A stretch of DNA of 64,000 nt from contig NZ_CP119409.1 of NCBI RefSeq assembly GCF_029223885.1, positions 1,080,001-1,144,000 on the forward strand, given 5' to 3'. The position numbers and the translations under genes are program-made. This stretch comes from Pararhizobium gei. GTDB lineage: Bacteria; Pseudomonadota; Alphaproteobacteria; Rhizobiales; Rhizobiaceae. The notes beneath the pieces are model-generated. The model was not told the origin of the DNA and did no database searches. It worked only from the letters and a program-made list of their open reading frames with translations. Positions 42,606 through 51,200 of this stretch are shown in pieces; position 1 is the stretch's first letter, and each line of letters opens with the position of its first letter.

Positions 42606-42683
42606 CAGTCATAACGAAAAACGGAAGCTCGACAGGCGCCTTATACGGTCCCTGTCGAGCTTGCGGTGGAAGCGACCCTACAG

Positions 42684-43034
42684 TCAAACAGAAGCATGCA
42701 TGCTCGACGTCGGTTGTGAAACCAATCCCAAGGCAAGCAACTCATTAATCAGCTGAGCAGCCAGCGGGCCGTCTCTCGCGTCGTCGTGGAATTCGATAGG
42801 CTCGCCGGCTTGGCACCATGAAATTGCCAGCGCCTTCGTTGCGAAGCCTTCCAGTGTCGAGGCCTTCAGTTCACCTATGCGGTCGACGATTTTTGCGGAG
42901 GCGTTGTATACCGCATTTGCTCGGTCGGTGCCTTCCTCGTCGTGGCTGGCAAAGAATTGGCGTTCTTCTGCCCAGGCGAGGCGAAGCTTCGAGCCGAGTT
43001 CGATCAGTTCGCGGTCTTGATTGTTCGTCGTCAT
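42684..43034 (-). CDS. Unknown small protein
   Basis: 116 residues from MTTNNQDRELIELG, helical, no recognised motif. It starts within 112 bp of the divergent RHH gene and shares the operator region with it, so it is likely under RHH control. Confidence 0.55.
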   Translation of the reverse strand: MTTNNQDRELIELGSKLRLAWAEERQFFASHDEEGTDRANAVYNASAKIVDRIGELKASTLEGFATKALAISWCQAGEPIEFHDDARDGPLAAQLINELLALGLVSQPTSSMHASV

Positions 43035-43086
43035 GTTTTCGATCCTTCGAGGTTGTTTACCATATGCGTGGCTTGCCATTGCAGTT

Positions 43087-43123
43087 ATAAGCAATATTGG
43101 TTATAAGTCAATAAGCAATATTG
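43087..43123. promoter_or_regulatory. Paired operators between divergent genes
   Basis: ATAAGCAATATTG occurs at 43087-43099 and again at 43111-43123, 24 bp apart; each contains the palindromic core CAATATTG. Lies between the minus gene (start 43034) and the RHH gene (start 43146). Tandem palindromes are typical of ribbon-helix-helix autoregulators. Confidence 0.65.
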
Positions 43124-43145
43124 CCTATTCCATCGGAGACCAAAC

Positions 43146-43319
43146 ATGGGACGCCCGCCGCTCAACGTGACTGCTGTTCACATTCGCTTAAAGAACGACT
43201 CGCTTGCCGCGATCGACGAACTCGTTGGTCCCTTCCAGAGGCCGCAATTCATTCGAGAAGCCGTTGAAAACGAAATCGCGCGACGCATTGGCGGGAGCAA
43301 GGAGCCCGATCCTGATTGA
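43146..43319 (+). CDS. Ribbon-helix-helix DNA-binding protein
   Basis: 57-residue protein. A predicted beta strand NVTAVHIRL is followed by two helices NDSLAAIDELVG and RPQFIREAVENEIARRI, the RHH fold of Arc/MetJ/ParD regulators. ATG at 43146 follows CGGAG at 43133-43137. Tandem repeated palindromes upstream suggest autoregulation and control of the divergent gene. Confidence 0.75.
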   Translation: MGRPPLNVTAVHIRLKNDSLAAIDELVGPFQRPQFIREAVENEIARRIGGSKEPDPD

Positions 43320-43349
43320 TAGATTGGGTTTGATTGGACAGTGGCTCAA

Positions 43350-43958
43350 CTATGGCCCGGATTTTCGAACGACTTCAAAGAACTCGGCCACGATTTCGTC
43401 AGTCAAAAGAAGGTTGGTATAGTCGGGTTGCTCATCGTTGGAAGCGATTGCCTCCTGATCGAACAAGCCTGGTCGCAAGGTGTTGAGCGTCTGCGCTGAC
43501 GTGCCGCCGCTGTGCTTAGCGACGTTTGATGTCAGCCTTAAAACTTTCAGCCCCAATTCATCAGGAAAAAGCCCACGGCTCTTAAGTAGAGTGATGGCTT
43601 TTTTCTCATCATATTGGTTCACTTTAAGCCGTTTATTCATCTCCCTCTCCCAATAGTGACTAAGCGAGATAGTGAAAGCTTCGCGTACAAGTTTTAAAAT
43701 AGCTTCTACCTCGTGTAGCCTGTCGCTCATGCGGTCGCCATAATCATAAACTACCTGACCACTTTCGTCCTCTTCGTAGAAGGAAGCCTCGCCGGCTCTA
43801 ACCAGCTCTTCCAGTTCGGCCCATTCCCGTTCCAGAGTTGCCTTGATTTCATCGGACGGATTCCTGGCGCTCCGATATGCTGCCTCTAGTTGGTCGATAT
43901 CCCTGCGGAAGAGCCAGTGCCACATCACATTCCGTACTTGATTGCTTTCGGTTGCCAT
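43350..43958 (-). CDS. Unknown element protein, HEPN-like segment
   Basis: 202 residues from MATESNQVRN. Helical and charged; contains VLRLTSNVAKHSGG followed by SAQTLNTLRPGL, reminiscent of the R..N...H core of HEPN folds, but spacing differs from the R-x4-6-H consensus, so this is only a suggestion. Ends DEIVAEFFEVVRKSGP. Directly downstream of the iteron-like region on the minus strand. Confidence 0.5.
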   Translation of the reverse strand: MATESNQVRNVMWHWLFRRDIDQLEAAYRSARNPSDEIKATLEREWAELEELVRAGEASFYEEDESGQVVYDYGDRMSDRLHEVEAILKLVREAFTISLSHYWEREMNKRLKVNQYDEKKAITLLKSRGLFPDELGLKVLRLTSNVAKHSGGTSAQTLNTLRPGLFDQEAIASNDEQPDYTNLLLTDEIVAEFFEVVRKSGP

Positions 43959-44044
43959 TTCCATTCTCCTTCGCCGACACAGCGCTGTCGCGAATTCCGT
44001 TCAGCTCAGGCCAGCATTATGTTGACCTTGGTAGAACGGGTCGT

Positions 44045-44332
44045 GGTCAGGATGGTCGTTGCCTTGGTCAGGATGCCTAAGTTGAAAAAAAGATAACGAA
44101 ATCAATACCTGGTCGGTATGGTCGGTATGGTCGGGATGAGTTGGCATTACTCTTTATATACGGGATGAAAAAACGTACTGCACAACAAGACAAACGAGAC
44201 TGCCAGGTAAAATGGGTTGCGCATACACGGTGAATTCATACCGACCATACCGACCACTACTATTTATCTTATTGATTCTATTATAAAAAATATGGTCAGG
44301 ATGGAGTGGTTTTTGGTCGGTATGGTCAGGAT
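44045..44332. repeat. Iteron-like array: ten copies of GGTCRGKAT
   Basis: Plus-strand copies begin at 44045, 44066, 44111, 44120, 44129, 44294, 44315 and 44324; two inverted copies at 44238 and 44247. Several are exactly abutting (44111-44137, 44238-44255, 44315-44332). It lies in a 714-bp gene-free, AT-rich stretch (43965-44678) together with a 16-bp direct repeat. Candidate replication origin or control region bound by the element's primase-helicase or a small regulator. Confidence 0.8.
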
Positions 44333-44516
44333 AAATCGGCAAAAGTTGACTCAGCCAGAATGATCTTAGCGAAAATAAAGCAAAAAATTTCCGCTTACCG
44401 GGGCTCAGCGCCCCTCCCGAATGGTGCAGTGACGCAGGGAGGACCCATAGCCAGTGCACACTTAGACATTCGGGCTGATCGCACACGCAGACGCTGCATG
44501 ACTGCACAACAAGACA
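44177..44516. repeat. 16-bp direct repeat flanking the right half of the array
   Basis: ACTGCACAACAAGACA occurs exactly at 44177-44192 and 44501-44516, 324 bp apart. The inverted iterons and the last three direct iterons lie between the two copies. Confidence 0.8.
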
Positions 44517-44678
44517 TCAACTAGCGCACAACGGACAATGAAGGCCGAACTTGAAAGCAGGGCAAATCATCGGGATTCCCCTTCGCTGCATACGGTTTAC
44601 GAGCGGACAATGCACGTTAGCCGAACCGGTCCTGAGAGCTAGTCCTTTGGATGCCTGGAGCTTGTCCGCTGTCGAGGT

Positions 44679-45626
44679 TCACGCCGCCTGTCGGTACAGC
44701 ATGAACCTAAGTTCGCCTGAGAGAGCTGCGTCAACACTCAAGTCCTGACGGATCAGTCCATGGCTCCACCGGCGCCGCGACCTTGGAGCATGCCACGGCG
44801 GGCAATCGACCATCGGATACCAGCATACCCCGACGATATCAGCGCCCCGTTCGCCCGCTGTGTTCACTTCATCAAGCACATGCCGCATCCACATACCCTT
44901 ATGAAAACCAGGATGCCGGCGGTGATGCACAGGGTGCCCGTCGTGCCAGCTCGTTTCAGAGACCATGATGGGCTTGCAGTACCGCCGCCAGGTTTTCAGC
45001 AATACCTTCGACAAGGCTGTACGAGCGGTATGCGGATAGTAATTCACTCCGATGACATCGACGGGCACTGCCGAAACGATCGCGTCCGTTGCCTCATATT
45101 GTCGATCGCCAACGCCCGTGATTGGATCATTGACGAGGATCCCGACATTTGGGTGAGCGTCCAGAGCCGCACGGGTCATCTGGACCGCCATAGCCACTGC
45201 ATGTTCACGGGATAAGCCCGCAAGCATCGGATAAAGAGATGGTTCGTTCACGGGACAGAGCCACAGCTTTTCAGATCCATCGACGGCCAAAGCTTGCAAG
45301 GCGATCGACCGGGAATAGGCCGCGGCATCTTCCACATGGTGGTAGTGCGACAAATCCCAGATCACCTGCATTCCGGTTTCACGCGCCGCCCGCAGCCGCT
45401 CTACCGTGTCGTGGCCGGGTACCAGCCCGTCGCGGGCAACGAGGATGCCGTGATCGATCGCAATTCGGAAATGTTCTCGCATCCGATCGCCGGCAAGATG
45501 CCGTGTCGTTCTCAGCAGGTCGTGTTTGCCACGGTGCACGATCCCGCACTCGAACCCAGCAACAATCTTGCTTTTGAACAGGGAGCGCTCCGGCGAAAAC
45601 AGATTGTATTGGTCGAGCCTGAACAC
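44679..45626 (-). CDS. GH-A clan glycoside hydrolase (family 1/5-like)
   Basis: 315 residues from a GTG at 45626; upstream in-frame codons run to a TGA without another start. TIM-barrel features: KIVAGFECG at the N-terminus, MQVIWDLSHYHH, LCPVNEPSLYP (acid/base Glu in NEP), VDVIGVNYYPHT and PIMVSETSWHDG (nucleophile Glu). No signal peptide. Base composition is richer in GC than the neighbouring genes, so it may be a cargo gene of separate origin. Substrate unknown. Confidence 0.75.
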   Translation of the reverse strand: MFRLDQYNLFSPERSLFKSKIVAGFECGIVHRGKHDLLRTTRHLAGDRMREHFRIAIDHGILVARDGLVPGHDTVERLRAARETGMQVIWDLSHYHHVEDAAAYSRSIALQALAVDGSEKLWLCPVNEPSLYPMLAGLSREHAVAMAVQMTRAALDAHPNVGILVNDPITGVGDRQYEATDAIVSAVPVDVIGVNYYPHTARTALSKVLLKTWRRYCKPIMVSETSWHDGHPVHHRRHPGFHKGMWMRHVLDEVNTAGERGADIVGVCWYPMVDCPPWHAPRSRRRWSHGLIRQDLSVDAALSGELRFMLYRQAA

Positions 45627-45727
45627 CGCCTGCCGAATCCCTTCGAAGATAACAGGAATAACAGTGGCAGGCGCTGAGTGGAATGCAAAACGCTGTCCAC
45701 TAAACGTACAAGTTACGTGTATTCATC

Positions 45728-45755
45728 TTGACAATATACAAGTAAATTGTATGAT
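45728..45755 (+). promoter_or_regulatory. Sigma-70 promoter with overlapping palindromic operator
   Basis: TTGACA at 45728-45733, 16-bp spacer, TATGAT at 45750-45755. A perfect inverted repeat ATACAA-GTAAA-TTGTAT (45736-45752) covers the spacer and the -10 box, and a related GTACAAGTTACGTGTA lies just upstream. This is an almost ideal repressible promoter for the two small genes that follow. Confidence 0.75.
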
Positions 45756-45780
45756 CGGGGTGTGATTAAGGGGACCGACA

Positions 45781-45984
45781 ATGCAAATCAGTTTTGAAAC
45801 GATGACGAGAGCGGAAATTAAACCCCATCTCGAATTGGCAAAGGAACGGCTGACTTCGTTGCGCGCGATGCTTGATGCTGGCTACGAAATTGGAAACGCG
45901 GAGGCGTTTGTGACCCGTGCTGAGATTAAGGTTGCTGCGGAACATTTTTTCGAAATTAGCACTGAATATCAGTGTGCCGCATGA
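45781..45984 (+). CDS. Small unknown protein
   Basis: 67 residues, AAGGGGA before the ATG at 45781. Helical: HLELAKERLTSLRAMLDAGY. First gene behind the operator-promoter at 45728; overlaps the next gene by ATGA. Confidence 0.65.
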   Translation: MQISFETMTRAEIKPHLELAKERLTSLRAMLDAGYEIGNAEAFVTRAEIKVAAEHFFEISTEYQCAA

Positions 45985-46178
45985 CCGCTGAATCCTTCAT
46001 CCAATGGCTCGCGGAGATGAGATCAAATGGCCTGGCCCGTTCCGATGCCGAGTGCGGTCGTCTGCTCGGTATTTCCGCTAACTCAGTCGTTGCCATAAAG
46101 AAGCAGGGCGCCGACGTCAGGACTGCGCTTGCGTGTCGGGCACTGCTTCATCGACTCGATCCTTGGGGGAAGCTTTAA
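45981..46178 (+). CDS. Small HTH (Cro/XRE-like) regulator
   Basis: 65 residues from ATG at 45981, translationally coupled to the gene before. The segment RSDAECGRLLGISANSVVAI reads as a helix-turn-helix. A good candidate for the repressor acting at the ATACAA/TTGTAT operator in front of its own operon. Confidence 0.65.
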   Translation: MTAESFIQWLAEMRSNGLARSDAECGRLLGISANSVVAIKKQGADVRTALACRALLHRLDPWGKL

Positions 46179-46367
46179 TCGGCGGCCTTGACGGAGTTGA
46201 CTAAAAGGGCCTCGAAAGACCCTTAAATTACCCAGCCGTGGGCGGGGGAAGGTGCCTGCTTTCATACGACCATAAGTCGACGTCGTGCCGAGCTTGGTCA
46301 TCTGCCGCACTTCAGCGAGCTTCATTAGTGTTTCGATAGGGCTGATATGGGTAACTTCGTCAATCAT
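46083..46367 (-). CDS. AlpA-like DNA-binding domain, damaged C-terminus
   Basis: 94-residue frame. Residues about 14-45 (LMKLAEVRQMTKLGTTSTYGRMKAGTFPRP) match an AlpA/excisionase HTH and closely resemble the second domain of the upstream gene. After that the sequence stops resembling the family and runs antisense to the small HTH gene, so the end is probably lost by deletion. It overlaps the upstream gene by 8 bp. Confidence 0.5.
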   Translation of the reverse strand: MIDEVTHISPIETLMKLAEVRQMTKLGTTSTYGRMKAGTFPRPRLGNLRVFRGPFSQLRQGRRLKLPPRIESMKQCPTRKRSPDVGALLLYGND

Positions 46368-46914
46368 CCTTGTGCTCCGGCGCGTTCAAGGCGTGCGTTT
46401 TAGTCTCTCTCTCAGACAAAAGATCGGCTATCCATTTTTGCACCTCGGACATTCGCCACCTGACGGTGTTGCCTCCCAGATTCCGAGGTAGGGGAAACGT
46501 GCCGTCTTTCATCTTGCGATAGATGGTCGCCGTAGCGAGCTTGGTCATTTCTCTGACTTCTTTGATTCGAAGGAGCGTTTCAATGTCCTTATCAAAGACG
46601 ATCTTTCCCTCACCCTTGCTTTCGACCGACGATGAGGCATGTTCGGGAAACGGCGCTTCCATCCCCCGTGAGGTTCGGTCTATAGGCATGCGTCGTGCCA
46701 CTGGCGGATTAGAATCTGATACTAACGCGGTAAAAGCGGCGTCGAGGGCATCTCGGTCCCAAATCAGGCGGTCGTCAATCTTCTTTGGCCGCGGCATGCG
46801 GCCGTCGTTGACCATAGAGTCGAACGTTGCAGCGCCGAGGCCAATATACCGAACTGCGTCGTCGCGGTTGAGCCCGCGGGGAGGGTAGGCGATATGGTCG
46901 CGCTTCTTGTACAT
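46360..46914 (-). CDS. Double-HTH protein (excisionase-like plus AlpA domain)
   Basis: 184 residues. The first domain about 15-65 (NRDDAVRYIGLGAATFDSMV, KKIDDRLIWDRDALDAAF) is a MerR/excisionase-like helix-turn-helix, followed by a linker and a second AlpA domain about 125-175 (LLRIKEVREMTKLATATIYR, LGGNTVRWRMSEVQKWI). AlpA proteins act as transcription regulators or recombination directionality factors in phages and integrative elements. Two such domains in one chain is uncommon. Confidence 0.75.
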   Translation of the reverse strand: MYKKRDHIAYPPRGLNRDDAVRYIGLGAATFDSMVNDGRMPRPKKIDDRLIWDRDALDAAFTALVSDSNPPVARRMPIDRTSRGMEAPFPEHASSSVESKGEGKIVFDKDIETLLRIKEVREMTKLATATIYRKMKDGTFPLPRNLGGNTVRWRMSEVQKWIADLLSERETKTHALNAPEHKDD

Positions 46915-47065
46915 TGGCTGCCCTCATCACCCGTAGAAGTGCCCACGCTGAGATGAGTATGAAAAGCGCTCACCCACAACTCTCGCTAAATCATCTTTGG
47001 TAAGCGAGAGCGGCTCGACAGCAGAAACAATATTGGCCGATATGTCGATAGTCGCGGGCGGATTT

Positions 47066-47278
47066 CTATTCGCCAAACTTATCCAGAAGGTCTTGGCGCA
47101 ATTCCGGCCATTCGTCTCCCATTACCATCTTTACCAATGGGATCGGCAAACAAACCCAACGTGCAACATCAGCGACTGTTCGTCCCGCCTTTCTTTGCTC
47201 AAGGGCTTGATCGCGAGCGGAAAGAGGAAACATGATTGCAAGAGCTTGATATATTGCAAGTTTATCTTTTGCTGCCAT
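47066..47278 (-). CDS. Unknown small protein, 5' end uncertain
   Basis: 70 residues from the first ATG (MAAKDKLAIYQALAIMFPL). The frame remains open and coding-like for about 55 codons further upstream (KELIHACDTLVER, DTPEEVQSLLDKVLGPL) to about 47447 without a normal start codon, suggesting a gene that has lost its beginning where the next lipoprotein gene was joined. Internal RTVADVARWVCLPIPLVKMV may be a helix-turn-helix. Confidence 0.5.
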   Translation of the reverse strand: MAAKDKLAIYQALAIMFPLSARDQALEQRKAGRTVADVARWVCLPIPLVKMVMGDEWPELRQDLLDKFGE

Positions 47279-47442
47279 GAGATCCGCAAAGCCAAAGTCT
47301 TCGGTGCTTAGAGGGCCAAGAACCTTGTCGAGAAGAGATTGAACCTCTTCGGGAGTATCGGTTCTCTCTACCAGTGTGTCACATGCGTGGATAAGCTCTT
47401 TACAACAAACTATTCGTTGCCACTCGAATGGCTGTGGTTTTC

Positions 47443-47912
47443 CTACGAGATCGGTTTACCAGCCTTCTTTTCCTTTTGTGGCACGACCACCGGAGCCTGA
47501 TAGACAGGTGTCTTCGGGTTCTTCGGGTCAATAGGCTCCAGAACGATAAAGGCAGGGTTAGGGAAGTGGTCATAGCTCGACATGTTATAGGCGTCGACAC
47601 CCATGCCAATAACACCGCCAACAAGGACGTTGCCGGCAAAGCCTGCAGCACCACCGCCGCTGACCTTCGTTCCAATCTGGATCGAGCCCGGCTTATAGCC
47701 TTCGCGTTCGGCGAAAGCTGTAAAGCTGTCCCGGCGCTTTACGGGAAATGTGCACGGCGATCGCGGGCAGCCTGGCCCGAGCGACGTGCGGATCGAGGCA
47801 TCTTCAGGCAGAGCGTTGATCGTCACATCCTCGGTTGTCCCCGAACTACACTGCCGCAAGACGTTAAAGACGCTGCAACGACTGCAACGGCAAAAGAGAT
47901 CTTAATATTCAT
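47443..47912 (-). pseudogene. Small lipoprotein, frameshifted
   Basis: From the ATG at 47912, with GAGGGGA upstream: a lipoprotein signal MNIKISFAVAVVAASLTSCGS, then one base is missing near 47836 so that the frame moves to the open frame continuing GTTEDVTINALPEDASIRTS, VKRRDSFTAFAEREGYKPGS and VLVGGVIGMGVDAYNM. The reconstructed protein looks like a known rhizobial outer-membrane lipoprotein-like family of about 150 residues. Function unknown. Confidence 0.65.
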
Positions 47913-48091
47913 GGATATCCCCTCTAACTTACGCTTAGAGAAGATCAGGGGAAAACAATCTTGTCCAGCGGTCGCGTGTGAGAATCACTCTTCGCAACCG
48001 TCTATCCCATAGCTATTTACGAGAACTGTGATTTCCGTCCTGCGCAGTTGAAATCTGATATTCAGCCTCGGTGACTGCCAGCTCAATATAG

Positions 48092-48262
48092 TTACCGTAG
48101 CATATCCGGTAATTTGCCGTCCGCAGCCAACTGCCAAGGGGATTTCAACATCACAGTCACGCGCTCCAGATCCGCCATGTCACTCACCCAAATGGCTGAT
48201 ACCATGTTTTCGCCATATTTCCACAACCGCGTATTGCGGATATCATGAAACTCAATTAGCCC
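48092..48262 (-). pseudogene. Gene fragment, 3' end only
   Basis: In the 380-bp gap before the RHS gene, the minus strand reads a coding-like stretch of about 56 codons (FHDIRNTRLWKYGENMV, DLERVTVMLKSPWQLAADG) ending at a TAA (48092-48094), but with no start at its upstream end; an internal ATG at 48205 would give 37 residues. Probably the tail of a gene cut off when the RHS segment arrived. Confidence 0.4.
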
Positions 48263-48292
48263 TGTTGCAACTTATGGTGTGAGGGGTGATTC

Positions 48293-51200
48293 ATGAAGTT
48301 GCGCGGCATTGGTTTCGGACTTGTTGCAGGTCTTTTGGTGTCGGTTGCGACCGGTGCCTCTGCGGACGATCCTCAACTGGACGAAACAGTTCCCGCGATA
48401 GAAAGCCCGTTAGAGGTCCCGGCAGAGGTCGGGGAGCCTGTGCCGACGCAGCCGGAGTTGGAGCCGGCACAGCCTGAAAAGACTGAACTGAAGCGGGCAC
48501 AACCCGTCGAGGAGCCGACGGCGGTCACCGATGCCGCAGGCGGCGTGGTTGTCGAAAACAGCTCCGTCGAGGAGCAACATGGCGGAGCCTGGGGAGCACA
48601 TCCGACGCTCGGCGACGTCACGAACAACGGCGCCTTTTCCTACACCTATCCTATCGACGTTCCCGCATTCCGCGGTCTCGAACCCAAGCTTGAACTTACC
48701 TATAATTCGAGCCGGAAGACCAAAACGGGTGGAAGCTACCAGGGCTGGCTCGGCTTTGGCTGGGGCCTTTCCGGCATTCCCGTCATCGAACGTGTCGGGG
48801 CCGACCTTGGCATCCCGCAATATCCGGTTCTCCCGGCGCCGGATACAGATGTTTACACGCTGAACGGTGAGCCGCTGGCTCGCTGCAAGGGCTACGGAGC
48901 CTCATGCGTCGCTCAGGATACCGGCGGTGGAACCAACAACACGCCGAACACGTGGGTGTCCGAAGTCGAGAATTATCTGAAAATCAAATATATTCCTGCC
49001 AGCAATCTTTGGGAAGTGACCGCCCGCGACGGAACCAAAACCACGTTCACGTCGGTTGGCACAATCGCGAGTGCGGCTGCCAACGACGATACGAGCGAGC
49101 ATGAAACCCGCTTCGAGTATCGATGGCTGGCTACGGAAACGGCCGACACATACGGCAACAAGATCAAATATTTTTACAGCTGCCCCGAATTACCGGTCTG
49201 CTATCCCACCGCCATTGATTATCACAATCGAGCAATCGGGACGCCCGTCAGGACGATCCGGTTCCATTACGACGCCCGGCCGGACTATATCGTGGCAGCC
49301 AACGGACACTCGCTGTCCTACACGAAAATGCGCATAAAGGCGGTTGTGGTTCAGACATCAGGCACAAACACGTCGGGTTACAAGCTGTCCTATGATCAGG
49401 CGCCTTTCAGCAATGCGTCGCGCCTGACATCGATCCAGCAGTTTGGAAGCGACCTTGTCCTGGATGCTAATTATGCCATCGCCTCCGGCAGTGCGCTGCC
49501 GCCGACGACGTTCGCCTATAATGACCCGACCTCAAGCGGTTTTGCGCCAAGCCAGGAAATTGTTGGACTCAACGGCATTCCGATTCAAAAAGTGACAAAG
49601 ACATATGAAAAAGATGATCCCTACGAGAGCAACACGACGTTAGTCAAAAAGAATTACTTGAGAAGTTCCTACGCCGCCGTAGATGTCGATTCAAATGGTG
49701 TCACGGAAATTCTGAAGGCGGAATGGGATGACTACGGAAGTACAACATGCGATTATTTCCTTTACTATAGCCGGCAACGGACAACGGATTATACTGCACT
49801 GGATATACACTTTCCGTGCCCTTCTTTTATGTATAGCAGCACCAATTCGGAATCTGCCAAGGTTATTCAGGGGTTATCGGTAGGACGGTTTGGCACCGAC
49901 AAAACGAAGCCCTATCTGATGACGCTGGTCCCGTCGAGCAATGACAACCCCTTTGACATAGACAAACCACATGTGCGCTGGCAGGCCTCGTTTTCCAAAA
50001 GCGGCGAAGATCTCGTTGAAAATCTGAAGGATTGCTATGCGCTTGAAGGCGCAACACGCTTTGTTGCAGATCCGCCGATGAAAGCCCTGTGCAAAAAAGA
50101 GCATCCGAACGTCTATGCAGTCGATTGGGATGGTGACGGCCGTGATGCCGTCACCATCGGTGGCAACATCGCAAATTTGTTTGGAGACGGGCGTCAGCAA
50201 AGAATCACCGTTAAAGACGATGACACCTACCGTGTCCATCTCGTTGATGGCGCTTTCAAAACCGACAAGCTTGGAAGTTTCCTTTGCAAGGAGGAAAATT
50301 GTGCGATTGCGGACGTGAACGGCGACGGGCTGAGTGACGTTGTCAGCATGAAACACAATAACTACGTCGGTATTGGTGTTTCTGAGCTGACGTTTTATTT
50401 GTTCACTGGCGACAAGCTGGTCGAGTGGTCATCTCAGGCCGACGACAGTGGCGTATCGCCAGTGGTCACCGATGTCGATGGCGATGGAAAAGCCGAGGTT
50501 TTGTTCGGTACACCCGCTGGCGACAGTCCCTTCGCCAGCTTGAGTTGGCGAATCTACAAGGCGATATCCAGTCCGCAGGAGGGAACGGGCATCGATGGGG
50601 CCAATCTCGGGATCACGAGCAGCTTCGTCACTTCCGGTGACTTCAACGGCGACGGCCAATCCGACCTGCTCATCGCGCCGCCCACTCCAAGCACTTCTTA
50701 TAATCCTCAAAAAACCGATTATGAGAACGCTGCCGCTCTCAATCAGATGTTCGACAACTTTGAGGCCAATAAATACCGCATCCGATACGGGTCTGCGACC
50801 GGCGGCATCGCCCACCTCATCAACACGGTAACGACGCCGCAGGGCGGGCAGGTCAAGGCGGCCTATGCGCCGTCGACGGCCTACAAGAACACCTATCTGC
50901 CCTATAGCATTGCGACCGTCAGCTCCCTGTCGGTGCTGGACGGCCGGGGCCAGACGGCAACGACGCGCTATGATTACGCCAACGGCAAGTATGATATCGA
51001 AAAGCGCCGCTTCCTGGGCTTCGGCAATGTTGCGAAAACCCTGCCGAAGATCACCGGCGAGGCCGATGCGCCGATCGTCAAGACAGCCTATGTCCAGAAC
51101 ATCGCGGCCATCGGCCTGCCATCGACAAAAATATTCCTCGACCCGGACGGCGAGGTCCAGCGGGTGGTTGCGGAAACCTATGAGATCGACGACACGCATA

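Noticed and set aside
42469..42687. 72-codon minus-strand frame overlapping the 363-residue gene start
   Set aside because: TTG start inside the previous gene's end and no motif; kept only as a reason for doubting the exact start of the neighbouring gene.
43965..44678. CRISPR array
   Set aside because: The repeats are only 9 bp, abutting or irregularly spaced and in both orientations, with no constant-length spacers and no cas genes.
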